From Petrolisthes cinctipes (Eukaryota > Arthropoda > Malacostraca > Decapoda > Porcellanidae): DNA of 64,000 nucleotides. Position numbers and translations under genes: made by a program. Positions within the stretch are counted from its first letter, which is position 1; every line of letters begins with the position of its first letter. Positions 21,400 to 32,763 of the stretch are shown one piece after another. The notes under the pieces were generated by a model, which made no database searches, was not told the origin of the DNA, and saw only the letters and a list, made by a program, of their open reading frames with translations. The stretch covers positions 213,501-277,500 of the forward strand of contig JAWQEG010000136.1 in NCBI GenBank assembly GCA_033782935.1, given 5' to 3'.

Positions 21400-22160
21400 A
21401 CCCATTATTATTATTATTATTATTGTTTTTATTATTATTATTATTATTTCTATTTTTATTATTATTATTATTGTTTTTATTATTATTATTTTTATTTTTG
21501 TTCATGTGGTCCTTTTGTTCATCTGGTACCAGAAGGAATAAGAGAGATAAGAGACAAAGAAGGAATAAGAGAGAAAAAGAAATAAGTAAATAATATAGAA
21601 GGAGGAATAAGAGAAAATAAGAGAATAAATATCTATGAAGGAAAAAAGAAAGCAAGGAGATAAAGAGATAAAGAGAAGATATAGAAGAAGGAATAAAGAG
21701 AGAGGAAAGGAGAAAGCAAGAATAAAGAGAGAGGAAGAGACAGAGGGGAAATAAGAGAAGATGGATAAAAGGAGAGGAGAAAGAGGAAAAATAAAGAGAG
21801 GCATAAGAAAAAAGGCAGAATAAAGAGAGGAGAGAGGAAAGAAAATAAAGAAGGAAGAAAGAACATGTTGATAAAGTGTGTAAAGGAAAGGTTTGATAAA
21901 AGGTTAATATAGGAGAATATAAACCTATCATTATGTCACACACACATACATACACACACACACAGACACACACACATGTACACACACACACATACATAAA
22001 CACACATACATACACACACACACACATACATACATAAACACACATACATACACACACACACACATACATAAACACACATACATACACACACACACACATA
22101 CATACACACACACACACACACAGACACACGTACATACACACATACATAAACATATCAGGA
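21400..22160. repeat. ATT array, polypurine block, CA/TACA array
   Basis: (ATT)n with TTTTT breaks (21403-21498); a 330-bp, almost pure A/G block (21535-21865) of 'gaggaataagagaaaataag' type, able to form H-DNA; then CA/TACA repeats (21935-22150). No gene. Confidence 0.92.
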
Positions 22161-22375
22161 CCTCAGTAATCATTGTGTTCACTTTCTCTCTTGTGTTCTC
22201 CTTCTCTCTCTTCTCTTGTGTTCTCCTTCTCTCCTCTCCTCCTCCTCCTCTCTTTTCACTACACACCTGTAAAGTAGATAAATTAATTAGTAATAAACAT
22301 ATTTCTAAATCCAACCTACATACACATACATACAAACTGTATATTATTATATAAATTAGACTGTACATACATACA

Positions 22376-22420
22376 TACAGTTGGTGTCAAATATAATGAT
22401 CCATATAGGGGTAACTTGCC
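22376..22420. mobile_element. Family B MITE, isolated left end
   Basis: TACAGTTGGTGTCAAATATA followed by 'tccatataggggtaactt', then unrelated DNA with short 'gactcgcctt' repeats. No right end found. Confidence 0.7.
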
Positions 22421-22815
22421 GTGACTCATGAAAAAATGGGACCTCCCGTATCACTCATTTTGACTCGCCTTGACTCGCCTTGACTTAACTCGCTTGGTGT
22501 AAACGCAGCCTATTATACCAGCAGAGAGTGAAAGAGAGCTACACAGGGGAGTAGATGAATTTCAGGGCATAATATGTAAGAGAAAGAATCATGAAAGGTC
22601 CTAGTGTGTGAGCATGGAAATGAAAAACATGGACATGGAATCAAGGCTGGTATGGAATTATGCTAAAAGTATGCTACAAAATTACGTTATTTTTTGTTGT
22701 ACCTTTTCCATACACTTTGTGCACTTTACTCAAAGTATGACCATATATTCTACTGTCCACTATCCAGAATAGTATACAGATGATAAGGCAACAAAATCAT
22801 TAGTGTTTTTGGAGA

Positions 22816-22990
22816 TTGGTTGGGGGGAGATCTCCCAAAACACTCATTTGTGACAGATGTAAACAACAGATTGGTTACAAACACACTATTAAACATTGCA
22901 TCCTGAAAACCTTGAGTCAAAAAGACATTATGGACAAATGCTTTAATATTACCCAATTTGCAAATAAATCACTTTGGGCACGTGATCCAG
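22816..22990 (+). pseudogene. Possible LINE ORF2 C-terminal scrap
   Basis: Reads ...LICDRCKQQIGYKHTIKHC then ILKTLSQKDIM. A C-x2-C ... H-x3-H-C arrangement followed by a short helix-rich tail is typical of the C-terminal zinc-knuckle end of Jockey/R1-like LINEs. No RT motif adjoins it, so the assignment is weak. Confidence 0.3.
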
Positions 22991-22995
22991 GAATA

Positions 22996-23135
22996 TGTGT
23001 AAGTCCACAAGGAAGGAAAGAAACACAGAGTCCCAAGTGCTTTCGTGTATTCACATCTGTATTTCCCCTCAAGATGTGAATACACGAAAGAGCTTGGGAC
23101 TCCGTGTTTCTTTCCTTCCTTGTGGACTTACACAC
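22996..23135. repeat. Snapback repeat, ~62-bp arms
   Basis: Left arm 'tgtaagtccacaaggaagga' ... 'tgtattcacatc' pairs with right arm 'gatgtgaatacacgaaag' ... 'tccttccttgtggacttaca' around a ~15-nt loop (tgtatttcccctcaa). Only a few mismatches. Confidence 0.92.
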
Positions 23136-23315
23136 ATTACACAATTTATACGTACCATATCATACAAGCAACTATCCGTACTCACTAACCAAGCAAACCA
23201 AACAATGTCAAAGTGGATACAAGCAACTACTGTACTCACTAACCAAGCAAACCAAACAATGTCAAAGTGGATAATATAATTGTACATACGGTACCATAAT
23301 AGATTGATGGTCACT

Positions 23316-23489
23316 CTCCCCCAAGCCTGTCCTTTACTCCCGCACCCCCCTAAAGCCTGTCCCCCTACTCCCGCACCCCCCCCGACCCACCGCACCCCCC
23401 CCCAAGCCTGTCCTTTACTCCTGCACCCCCCTAAAGCCTGTCCCCCTACTCCCGCACCCCCCCCCCCCCGACCCACAGCACCCCCTTAT
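23316..23489. mobile_element. Family D arm fragment
   Basis: C-rich arm units only ('aagcctgtccttyactcc', 'cgcacccccc'), with 'gacccaccgcac' variants; neither TTAA end is preserved. Confidence 0.75.
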
Positions 23490-23492
23490 TAT

Positions 23493-23685
23493 TAAGTCCC
23501 ATCCACACGAGAGCCAAAAAGACAGCAGGCACGGGCAACCCAGTGAAATTCTCTCGCTTTATACAAGTGTTACCATATCAAACGGTCTCTGGCAGCCATT
23601 TACCACTTGTGCTTACCACCCACCCACATTATTGGTAAAAGTGTCTGCCCGCAGTTTTTTTGCCTCTCGTGTGGAAGGAGCCTAA
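23493..23685. mobile_element. Family K MITE, copy 2
   Basis: 'taagtcccatccacacgaga' at left and 'tctcgtgtggaaggagccta' at right. Better preserved termini than the 19-kb copy. TAA/CTA at the edges could be a 3-bp target duplication. Confidence 0.8.
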
Positions 23686-24022
23686 CCAAGCAAACCAAAA
23701 TATGTACAATTGGATAAGATAATTGTACATATGGTACCATAATAATAGATTGTTGGTCACTCTCCATCCCTGTACAGTATCTTTGGATGATAACCCAACC
23801 CTGCTTCATTGTTCAAGCTCAAATTAAATACAATGCAAAATATATATAATTTTTTATTCTTAATTTATTATTTATTTTGCAGTCATTTATTTATTCTTAA
23901 TTTGTTATTCTTCATTTATTATTTGTTTTGTATTCTTCAATAATAATGTAATTTGTATTCTTCATTCATTATTTATTATGAGGGTATTATTACACAAGTA
24001 CTGTGTTCTTGGCTAGGGCTGA

Positions 24023-24420
24023 GCAGTGTTACCACATCCGGCTAGGTCCCGGGAATTTACCCCGGTCACTTTATGATAGTTTATACTGGTTATATCCCGG
24101 TAGTTTGCCCAGGTTAGGTCCCGGTAGTCTGCTGTAGTCTAGGTTAGGTCAGGTCAGGTTAGGTTAGGTTAGGTTAGGTTAGGTCAGGTTAGGTTAGGTC
24201 AGGTCAGGTTAGGTTAGGTTAGGTTAGGTCAGGTTAGGTTAGGTTAGGTTAGGTTAGGTTAGGTTAGGTTAGGTCAAACTAATTTCCAAATTATATTTGT
24301 AAAACGGGGCATTTCTGAAACACCATAGATGAAAAGTGTGTTAGAATGGTCCAAAATAGTGGGTAATGATACTAAAATATACAATATAGTGAACTCAGTA
24401 CTTCTGTAAATTTACCGTGA
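24023..24420. mobile_element. Family J half-element with TTAGG/TCAGG tract
   Basis: 'agtgttaccacatccggct', 'cccggtagtttgcccaggtt', then 'gtagtctaggttaggtcagg' expanding to a 150-bp mix of TTAGG and TCAGG (24125-24273), then 'caaactaatttcc' and 'agaatggtccaaaatagtgg'. The same order as one arm of J at 34.4-34.7 kb. Confidence 0.78.
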
Positions 24421-24484
24421 ATAACTATGTGTGGTATTGTTTTTTTTTCTGATTTCTATTTACAGAATGCAAGAGTAAGAACAC

Positions 24485-24935
24485 TTCTATATGGAAGGAG
24501 TTTGTTTTATGGAATAGTTTGGAGGAATCAGAAGCCTCCAAACACACACACACATTGTCTCTCCCTCTGACACACACACACATTGTCTCTCCCTCTGACA
24601 CACACTCTTTCTCTCTCTCTCTCTCACACACCTATATGGAAGGAGCTTGTTTCATGGCATGGGTAGGAGGAATCAGAAGCCTCCAAACACACACACACAC
24701 ACACTCATTCTCTCTCTAACACACACACACACACACATTCTCTCTCTCTCTAACACACACACACACACATTCTCTCTCTAACACACACACACACACACTC
24801 ATTCTCTCTCTAACACACACACACACACACATTCTCTCTCTCTAACACACACACACATATATGGAAGGAGCTTGTTTCATGGCATAGTCAGGAGGAATCA
24901 GAAGCCTCTAAACACACACACACACACACATCCAT
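24485..24935. repeat. Family L, tandem copies with CA/TC spacers
   Basis: Three L cores ('tatatggaaggagcttgttt' ... 'gaggaatcagaagcctc'; the first begins 'ctatatggaagga') alternate with CA and CTCT microsatellites of 60-150 bp, making a compound repeat with long and variable period. Confidence 0.87.
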
Positions 24936-24937
24936 GG

Positions 24938-27391
24938 TACACTCGCCGTCAGAAATTGTGTCCCGATCCCCTGGCAAGATGAATCGCAAACAGCCTAGCT
25001 TTGAACAACAAATGTGCGTCTGCCTACAACACACATTGGTTCAAATCATCAAAGCTTGGCTGGTTGCAATTCATCGTGCCAACGGATCAGGACAAAAATT
25101 TTGTTTATATAAAAAAAATTTATTATATAAATAATTTTTTTTATATATATATATTTTTTTTATATATATATATGTTACTGGACTGGAAGACCTACATCAC
25201 ACCACAACTGCTCGTTGCCTGGTTCGACCCCGAAAAGGATGCGAGGAGAGACCAAGACCTGGAGCCGTATTCACAAAAACAAAGTTCACTCTTAACTTAA
25301 AATTTTGTTCGTAAGCATTTATTCATGGCAAGGACTAGGACCCGGCACTGCTTCGAAATCTTAATAAAAGCTCACACAAATAGAATAGCAAAACCATTCA
25401 CTGCTTCGAAATGAACCTGAAACACTATGGTGAGGTCAGAATTGAAACATACGAGCAAGTTTTTTTATATAAAATTTTTTTTTATATAAAAAATTTTTTT
25501 TATATAAAATTTTTTTTTATATAAATTTTTTTTTTATATAAAATTTTTTTTATATAACATTTTTTTTATATAAAAACTTTTTTATATAAAATTTTTTTTT
25601 ATATACAAATTTTTTTTATATAATTTTTTTTTTATATAAAAACTTTTTTTATATAAAATTTTTTTTTATATAAAATTTTTTTTATATAAAATTTTTTTTT
25701 ATATAAATTTTTTTTTTATATAAAATTTTTTTTTATATAAAATTTTTTTTTATATAAAATTTTTTTTTTATATAAAATTTTTTTTTATATAAATTTTTTT
25801 TTATATAAATTTTTTTTATAAAAAAATTTTTTTTATATAAAATTTTTTTTTATATAAAATTTTTTTTTATATAAAATTTTTTTTTATATAAAAACTTTTT
25901 TTATATAAAATTTTTTTTTATATAAAATTTTTTTTTATATAAATTTTTTTTTTATATAAAATTTTTTTTTATATAAAATTTTTTTTTATATAAAATTTTT
26001 TATATATTTTTTTTTATATAAAATTTTTTTTTATAAAAAAAATTTTTTATATAAAAAAATTTTTTATATAAAAATTTTTTTTATATAAAAAAATTTTTTA
26101 TATAAAATTTTTTTTTATATAAAATTTTTTTTTTATATAAAATTTTTTTTATATAAATTTTTTTTTATATAAATTTTTTTTTATATAAAAACTTTTTTAT
26201 ATAAAACTTTTTTTTATATAAATTTTTTTTTTATATACAAATTTTTTTATATAAAATTTTTTTTATATAAAAACTTTTTATATAAAATTTTTTTTATATA
26301 AAATTTTTTTTTATATAAAATTTTTTTTTATATAAATTTTTTTTTATATAAAATTATTTTTTATATAAAAATTTTTTTTATATAAAATTTTTTTTTTATA
26401 TAAATTTTTTTTTATATAAAAATTTTTTTATATAAATTTTTTTTATAATTTTTTTTTTTTATATAAAAAAATTTTTTATATAAATTTTTTTTTTATATAA
26501 AATTTTTTTTTATATAAAAACTTTTTTATATAAAAACTTTTTTATATAAAATTTTTTTTTATATAAAATTTTTTTTTATATAAAATTTTTTTTATATAAA
26601 ATTTTTTTTATATAAAATTTTTTTTTATATAAAAATTTTTTTTATATAAAATTTTTTTTATATAATATTTTTTTTTATATAAAAATTTTTTTTATAAAAA
26701 AATTTTTTTATATAAAAAAATTTTTTATATAAAATTTTTTTTTATATAAAATTTTTTTTTATATAAAATTTTTTTTTATATAAAATTTTTTTTTATATAA
26801 AAAAATTTTTTATATAAAATTTTTTTTATATAAAATTTTTTTTTATATAAAATTTTTTTTTATATAAAAATTTCTTTTATATAAAAATTTCTTTTATATA
26901 AAAATTTCTTTTATATAAAATTTTTTTTTATATAAAAATTTTTTTTATATATTTTTTTTTATATAAATTTTTTTTATATATAATTTTTTTTTATATAAAA
27001 TTTTTTTTATATAAAATTTTTTTTATATAAATTTTTTTTTTATATAAAATTTTTTTTTATAAATTTTTTTTTATATAAATTTTTTTTTTATATAAAATTT
27101 TTTTTATATAAATTTTTTTTTTATATAAATTTTTTTTTATATAAAATTTTGTTTTATATAAAAAAAATTTATATAAATTTTTTTTTTATATAAATTTTTT
27201 TTTTATATAAAATTTTTTTTATATAATTTTTTTTTTATATAAAATTTTTTTTTATATAAATTTTTTTTTTATAAGGTTCGAACAACTGTGCGTATCCCTA
27301 CAACACACATTTGTTGGAATCATCAAAGCTTGGCTAGTTGCTATTCATCGTGCCAAGGGATCAGGGCACAATTTCTGACCGCGAGTGTACA
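24938..27391. mobile_element. Family A inverted-repeat element, copy 2 (2.45 kb)
   Basis: TACACTCGCCGTCAGAAATT at left, AATTTCTGACCGCGAGTGTA ending 27391; TA edges. Layout is the mirror image of copy 1: double-hairpin end, short AT tract, the shared 90-bp spacer (25173-25262), 200 bp of other DNA, then the long AT array and the simpler end. Confidence 0.87.
25460..27274. repeat. AT-rich palindromic tandem array
   Basis: 1.8 kb of TTTTTTTTATATAAAA-type units, 14-17 bp, T-rich on this strand where copy 1 is A-rich, as expected for the opposite orientation. Confidence 0.97.
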
Positions 27392-28034
27392 TACAATGTC
27401 TCCATATAAAGACAACAGAACCATAGTACTGTATATACCATGAATACAAATACTTACAGTAATCTATAATAATGTGTTGTTGTTGTTGTTATAGATGGAA
27501 GGAGGTCTCATACTTGTACAATTCCAGTTAATTCCAAAACTCCAGTTAATTCCAAAACTCTGTAACAAAAATATAACCAAATTAGTTTATAATTCTTACT
27601 AAATCTAATAATTATACAATTTATAATTTTTATAAAACCTAATAATTATAAAACCTAATACATACACAGGTGGATATGAAGCCAACTTATAATATTAATA
27701 ATATTAATAATAAAAATAATAATAATAAAAATAAAAATAATAATATTAACAATAATAATATTAATAATAATAATATTGAAAATAATAATATTGATAATAA
27801 TAATAATATCAAAGAAGGCACAGGAAAGGAGACAGACAGACAGACAGTGTGTGTGTGTGAAATAGAGAGAAACAGCTGTCTAACCTTACATAGAAAGTGT
27901 GAAAGAAGATGCATAGAGAAAGATAAAAGGTTAAGATTATATATGTAACTGCAATACAACATTATTATTATTATTATTATTAAATGACTTGTGGGTGAAT
28001 TATTTAATGAATTTGGTGAGTAAACTATACAGTG

Positions 28035-28066
<32 letters not shown>

Positions 28067-28262
28067 ATGACTTGTGGGTGAATTATTTAATGAATTTGGT
28101 GAGTAAACTATACAGTGATTATTATTATTATTATTATTAGGTTTGTTGTTTTGTAATGATAAGAGTCACTTGGTAAACTATTCATTACAGTACATTCACA
28201 ATAATCAATTAATAACTTCTCTTTCCATATAACCTGTGTAAGAATTTCTGTGGCCAACTGTA
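27392..28262. repeat. Inverted duplicate, copy 2 (partner at 11.3-12.0 kb)
   Basis: Reverse-complement order of 11313-11990: 'caatgtctccatataaagac', GTT/AAC block, 'ctgtaacaaaaatataacc', 'aatacatacacaggtgg', (AAT)n, 'gtaactgcaatacaaca', partial H repeats (27976-28130), 'agagtcacttggtaaac', 'aagaatttctgtggccaact', GTACA. Diverged by indels. A ~110-bp insertion (27815-27935) with GACA and TG repeats is unique to this copy. Confidence 0.8.
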
Positions 28263-28265
28263 CAT

Positions 28266-28631
28266 GGGTTGATTCCACAGTGGTATTGGTTTGTTAGCTT
28301 CCCAACCAACCAACCACACTTGTAAGGCTTCATTATTTTCCAAAAGGTGAGTATCCGTATTCACAAAATCTATCCAACAGTTAGATAATGATGATCACTG
28401 TATAGTTTACTCACCAAATTCATTAAATAATTCACCCACAAGTCATTTAATAATAATAATAATAATAAAAATAATAATACCAGTAATAATAATAATAGTA
28501 ATAATAATAACAATAATAATAATAATAATAACAATAATAATAATAACAACAACAATAATAATAATAATAATAACAATAATAATAACAACAATAATAATAA
28601 TAATAATAACAATAATAATAATAATAATAAC

Positions 28632-28670
<39 letters not shown>

Positions 28671-28787
28671 CACTGTATAGTTTAATCACAAAATTCATTA
28701 AATAATTCACCCAGAAGTCATTTACACGGCTAAAATTCTTTCGTTTGCGTGCTTACAAACCAATACCAACCACTGTGGAATGGACCC
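28266..28787. mobile_element. Family H MITE, complete, expanded by (AAT)n
   Basis: GGGTTGATTCCACAGTGG at left, CCACTGTGGAATGGACCC at right; body inverted relative to 11 kb. About 230 bp of AAT/AAC repeats (28450-28672) sit at the usual ATT site between two copies of 'cactgtatagttt'. Confidence 0.85.
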
Positions 28788-28862
28788 TATATATATACAG
28801 GCATCCCAGATAATATTATTGAAATGTTACCCAAAATAAAATATATTGGTAAAAAACATACA

Positions 28863-29608
28863 TACAGTTGGTGTCAAATATAATCATCCATATAGGGGTA
28901 ACACAGGTAAGAGTTTGACAGCTTCCCTCTGTTCCTTAGATGATAAACTTTACAATAAATAGGTTAACTACCATCTTTCAATTTAATACAAGCAGTTACA
29001 CACTACTTAAAACAATAACACACACACACACATACACAGGTTAAGTACCATCTTTTAATTTAATACAAGCAGCTACACACTATTTAAAACAATAACACAC
29101 ACACACACACACACGTTAACTACCATCTTTTAATTTAATACAAGCAGCTACACACTACTTAAAACAATAACACACACACACACACGTTAACTACCATCTT
29201 TTAATTTAATACAAGCAGCTACACACTACTTAAAACAATAACACACACACACACGTTAACTACCATCTTTTAATTTAATACAAGCAGCTACACACTACTT
29301 AAAACAATAACACACACACACACACGTTAACTACCATCTTTTAATTTAATACAAGTAGCTACACACTACTTAAAACAATAACACACACACACACACGTTA
29401 ACTACCATCTTTTAATTTAATACAAGTAGCTACACACTACTTAAAACAATAACACACACACACACACGTTAACTACCATCTTTTAATTTAATACAAGAAG
29501 CTACACACTATTTAAAATAATAAAATCATATATGTGAACGTGAAAACATTAGACAGTAAATTGTTTGAGATTCTCATATGTGGATGATTATTATTGACCA
29601 CGACTGTA
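28863..29608. mobile_element. Family B MITE carrying a 71-bp minisatellite
   Basis: TACAGTTGGTGTCAAATATA at left and TTATTGACCACGACTGTA at right (746 bp against ~250 for an ordinary B copy). The extra length is seven to eight direct units of 69-75 bp (29016-29515): (CA)n, 'gttaactaccatcttttaat', 'tacaagcagctacacactac', 'ttaaaacaataa'. The unit is B internal sequence that has been iterated. Confidence 0.9.
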
Positions 29609-29846
29609 CATAAATACATATACGAGGCCTTCATCTCCACACTGGAGGTAGCCTCGTCACGTCACACACCCTCCCAAACACATAATAATATACATACATA
29701 CACACACACGTACTACATCTCAACCCCCCGATATTAAAGTAATGAAAAAATGTTAAACTTGTCTATTACAATTACAAAGAGACTGTCTGTGTAAACTTAA
29801 CTGTAAAGTGAAGAATATTGATGGTGTTGATGATAGTGTGATACCA

Positions 29847-30091
29847 ATATGTGTTAGGGGGGGTGCAGGAGTAGGGGACAGGTTTGGGGGACAGCTATCC
29901 CATTGACACACTGCTGGCTATGTTGTCAACACCACTAAAGGGGTGCGGGGGTAGGGGGACAGGGTTCGGGTGGGTATAAAGCCTGTCCCCTATTCCTGCA
30001 CCCCCTTAACCACCCCCTCCAAGCCTGTCCCCCCACTCCCACACCCCCCTAAAGCCTGTCCCCCTACTTCCGCACCCCCCTAACACATATT
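29847..30091. mobile_element. Family D foldback inside a longer palindrome
   Basis: D arms (TTAGGGGGGGTGCAGG / GCACCCCCCTAA) extend outward as AATATGTG / CACATATT. The left arm holds a small insertion (gctatcccattgacacactg...) between two G-rich units. Confidence 0.78.
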
Positions 30092-30097
30092 GTGTTG

Positions 30098-30382
30098 TAC
30101 AGTCACAGACAATAATATTCATCTACATTGGGTTGACTCATGTAAATGTTTGACAGCTTCCCTCTGTTTCTTTCTCTCTCTCTCTCACTATCTCTATCTA
30201 ACTCACTATCTATCTATCTGGTTCTAATAAATAGTTTAATTACCATTTTCTATTTCACTACAAGCAAATACTGACTAGTTCAACAACAACAAAAAATTCA
30301 TAATAACAAAACATGAAAATATTCAATAGCAATTTGTTTGAGTTACCTATGTGTGGATGATTAATTATTGTCCGTGACTGTA
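30098..30382. mobile_element. Family B-like MITE, complete (285 bp)
   Basis: TACAGTCACAGACAATAATA at left, TAATTATTGTCCGTGACTGTA-type right end at 30382. Body shares 'tttgacagcttccctctgtt' and 'caatttgtttgagtta' with B, with a CTCT/CTAT insertion. Confidence 0.85.
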
Positions 30383-32500
30383 CATAGACACAAGATCATT
30401 GATATGGAATAAAGTTGGGGCCAAAATTGATATCTTGCAATATTTAATGCCAGCAGAATTTATTGAGTGAAAATGATGAGAGTAAAAACCATCTACCATT
30501 ACTCATATTTTCCTGTCTTGAAGATAGATTTAATATTAATATACCTTGGTATGAAATAACCAATAAATATTTACTTACTTACTCTCTCTAGTAGGCTCTC
30601 AATATAAGATGAAAATACATTTATCACTATCTTTTGAACACACACACACACCATTACCATAATAATATTCTTGTACTGAAATCACACACACTGTTTGACT
30701 GTTGTTGCCAAGATGAAAACACACACATACATACATATACGAGGCCTTCCTCACACACCCTCCCAAACAAAATGCCAAACCGTAGATCCCCCCCGCCCCC
30801 ACCACATCACAACCCCCCTAATCCCTGTTGGAGGAGGGAGCAGCCCCCCACATCTCCTTGTGGCACTACAAGTGTCGTTTTATTATTGTCCAAGTGGGCT
30901 TGGAGCACAGCACTATCTGACAACAAAAACAGACCAGATACGTGGAGCCCAACAATTGTCTTGCCCAAGGTGCCCAACCAAAATAATAGCCCAAAAATTA
31001 TCATTTGACGGAATGGTGATATCATAGGAAAGCAATAAAAGGGTTAATATTAGGAATACACTTTGGTAACATTTAAAATAACCACAGAGAAGGCCAACTC
31101 ATCTCCAAATAAAATCATCACAATTATAATATAGGTACCCAACAGCCTCATATCTCCAGTTTAGGTGGAGGGGAAAAAACAACAAAAATTGGACACTTAA
31201 TTATTAATGAAAACTTGATGGCCATTATACCAGTCCTCACATGTTGAAATTTCATCCATGATTAGGTATATGTTAGGTAAAGAATCATTTAACTGAGTAA
31301 CCACATTTTTCTTTAATAATAAATATTATTTACATTAAGACTTCTGCAGCAGTGTAAGCACTGGTAGAAAATTGTAAGTAGGCTCCTAGTAAAAAATTGC
31401 AAGTTTGATTACTTATAAATAATCCTTTAAATTTTGTCTTCCATAATAATATGTACAAAAATTATCCAAGCAGCCAATACCTCCTTAAATAATACTACAA
31501 CATCTTATTACATAATTATTTTTGTTTATTTGGCACTGATTGCAAGTTACATGTACTAATTAAGCCAATATCAATTATCTGTGGTCCATATTGTTGTTGT
31601 CAGGTGACTACCAAGCAGCACCAACACTGTTACCAAGCAGGGGTTGCTTTGGATACAAAGACGGCTTGGTTTTAACGGCTACCGCTTGGCACGGCTTCGT
31701 ATCCAAGCGACCCACAAAAACAGTACAGGGCAGGCTCGCTTGGTGAAAACCAAGTGAGCTTGGTGTTGCTTGGACAACCAAAACCCAACAAAGGGGTACA
31801 GTCATGTTTACATCCATAGTAAGGATTGATAACAAAAACTGGTTTATCCCTACCACTTCACTACAGGGTAAACTCTCCCTTCACTTCATACACTTACCAT
31901 TATTGTATTATGAGGTAGTTGGTATTGTTGTGAAGGTAATGGGTGTCATCCTCTATTCAAAACTGATAAAGCTGTGAAAATCCAATGTATTGTGTCACCA
32001 TACATACATCCTGAAAAAACATATATAGATTAGTACTGCACTCTTACATGTTAACTCAATACTATGGGTAATATACAAGAACATTGACGGTATTAATGAT
32101 GGTAAGGTACCAGTATAATGTTGGACTCCATATATAAATTATTAATGTACTGTATACAGAGTATGTAAAGGAGAGAAACATGAGGGATAGTAGGGATGGA
32201 CCAAGTAAGGAGGGAGTGTTGGAACAGGGACAACTGGAGACACTTCTGCCGTGGCCATCCCCTTGGAGGGAGTGAGGTTATAAATACACTGTTACATATT
32301 AACTCAATACTATGGGTAATATACAACAACAATGGTATGATGAATTATACAAATTAGTATTATACTGATACATGTTATCTGAAGACAATTATTAATACAA
32401 TAAATCCTCACTAATAAATATATATCATTGTTAATGATATAATATAACATATATGTTAGCCTAATGTTAATGAATAATGCAACACTACATGGAGTCACAT
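30383..32500. other. Mostly unassigned; diverged inverted repeat at 31.6-31.8 kb
   Basis: AT-rich unique-looking DNA. 31611-31772 is an imperfect inverted repeat ('ccaagcagcaccaa' ... 'ttggtgttgcttgg', with inner 'ggatacaaagacggcttgg' / 'ccgcttggcacggcttcgtatcc'). 'gttacatattaactcaatac' recurs at 32047 and 32291. No gene recognised. Confidence 0.6.
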
Positions 32501-32511
32501 TGGTAATACTG

Positions 32512-32655
32512 TGTCAGTGTAGCCAGGGTAGTTGACCAACAGCTGGACCCATCACATCACCTCGGAAAAATCCCAGACGTTTTCTGGTGGACTCGAACCT
32601 GGGCCCTTACCATTCACAGTCCATCACTTTATCCACTCTGCTACTGTCTCCCATC
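32512..32655 (-). mobile_element. tRNA-derived SINE (or tRNA pseudogene)
   Basis: Read on the minus strand: a box A-like TAGCAGAGTGGA (32644-32633), then 33 nt later a perfect box B GGTTCGAGTCC (32599-32589). The intervening 'tgatggactgtgaatggtaa' resembles a tRNA-Ser/Leu anticodon arm, but no full cloverleaf closes. A tRNA-unrelated tail follows (cagaaaacgtctgggatt...). Internal pol III promoter plus tail is the SINE design. Only one copy is seen in the window. Confidence 0.65.
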
Positions 32656-32763
32656 ACCATTATTCTGCCAATAAAGTTAATTAATTCAAAACACTATTAC
32701 GCTATATATAAATGTTGGGTATAGACATGGTAATTTGAGTTTTATACAAAATCAACTTCAAAA

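Larger units (their letters stand above)
23165..23765. repeat. Direct repeats bracketing D and K insertions
   Basis: A 55-bp segment ('actcactaaccaagcaaacc') is tandemly duplicated at 23165-23274. Its extension (tggata, ataattgtacat, ggtaccataata, ggtcactctcc; 23241-23315) recurs at 23684-23765. Between the copies lie D (23316-23489) and K (23493-23685). Confidence 0.8.
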
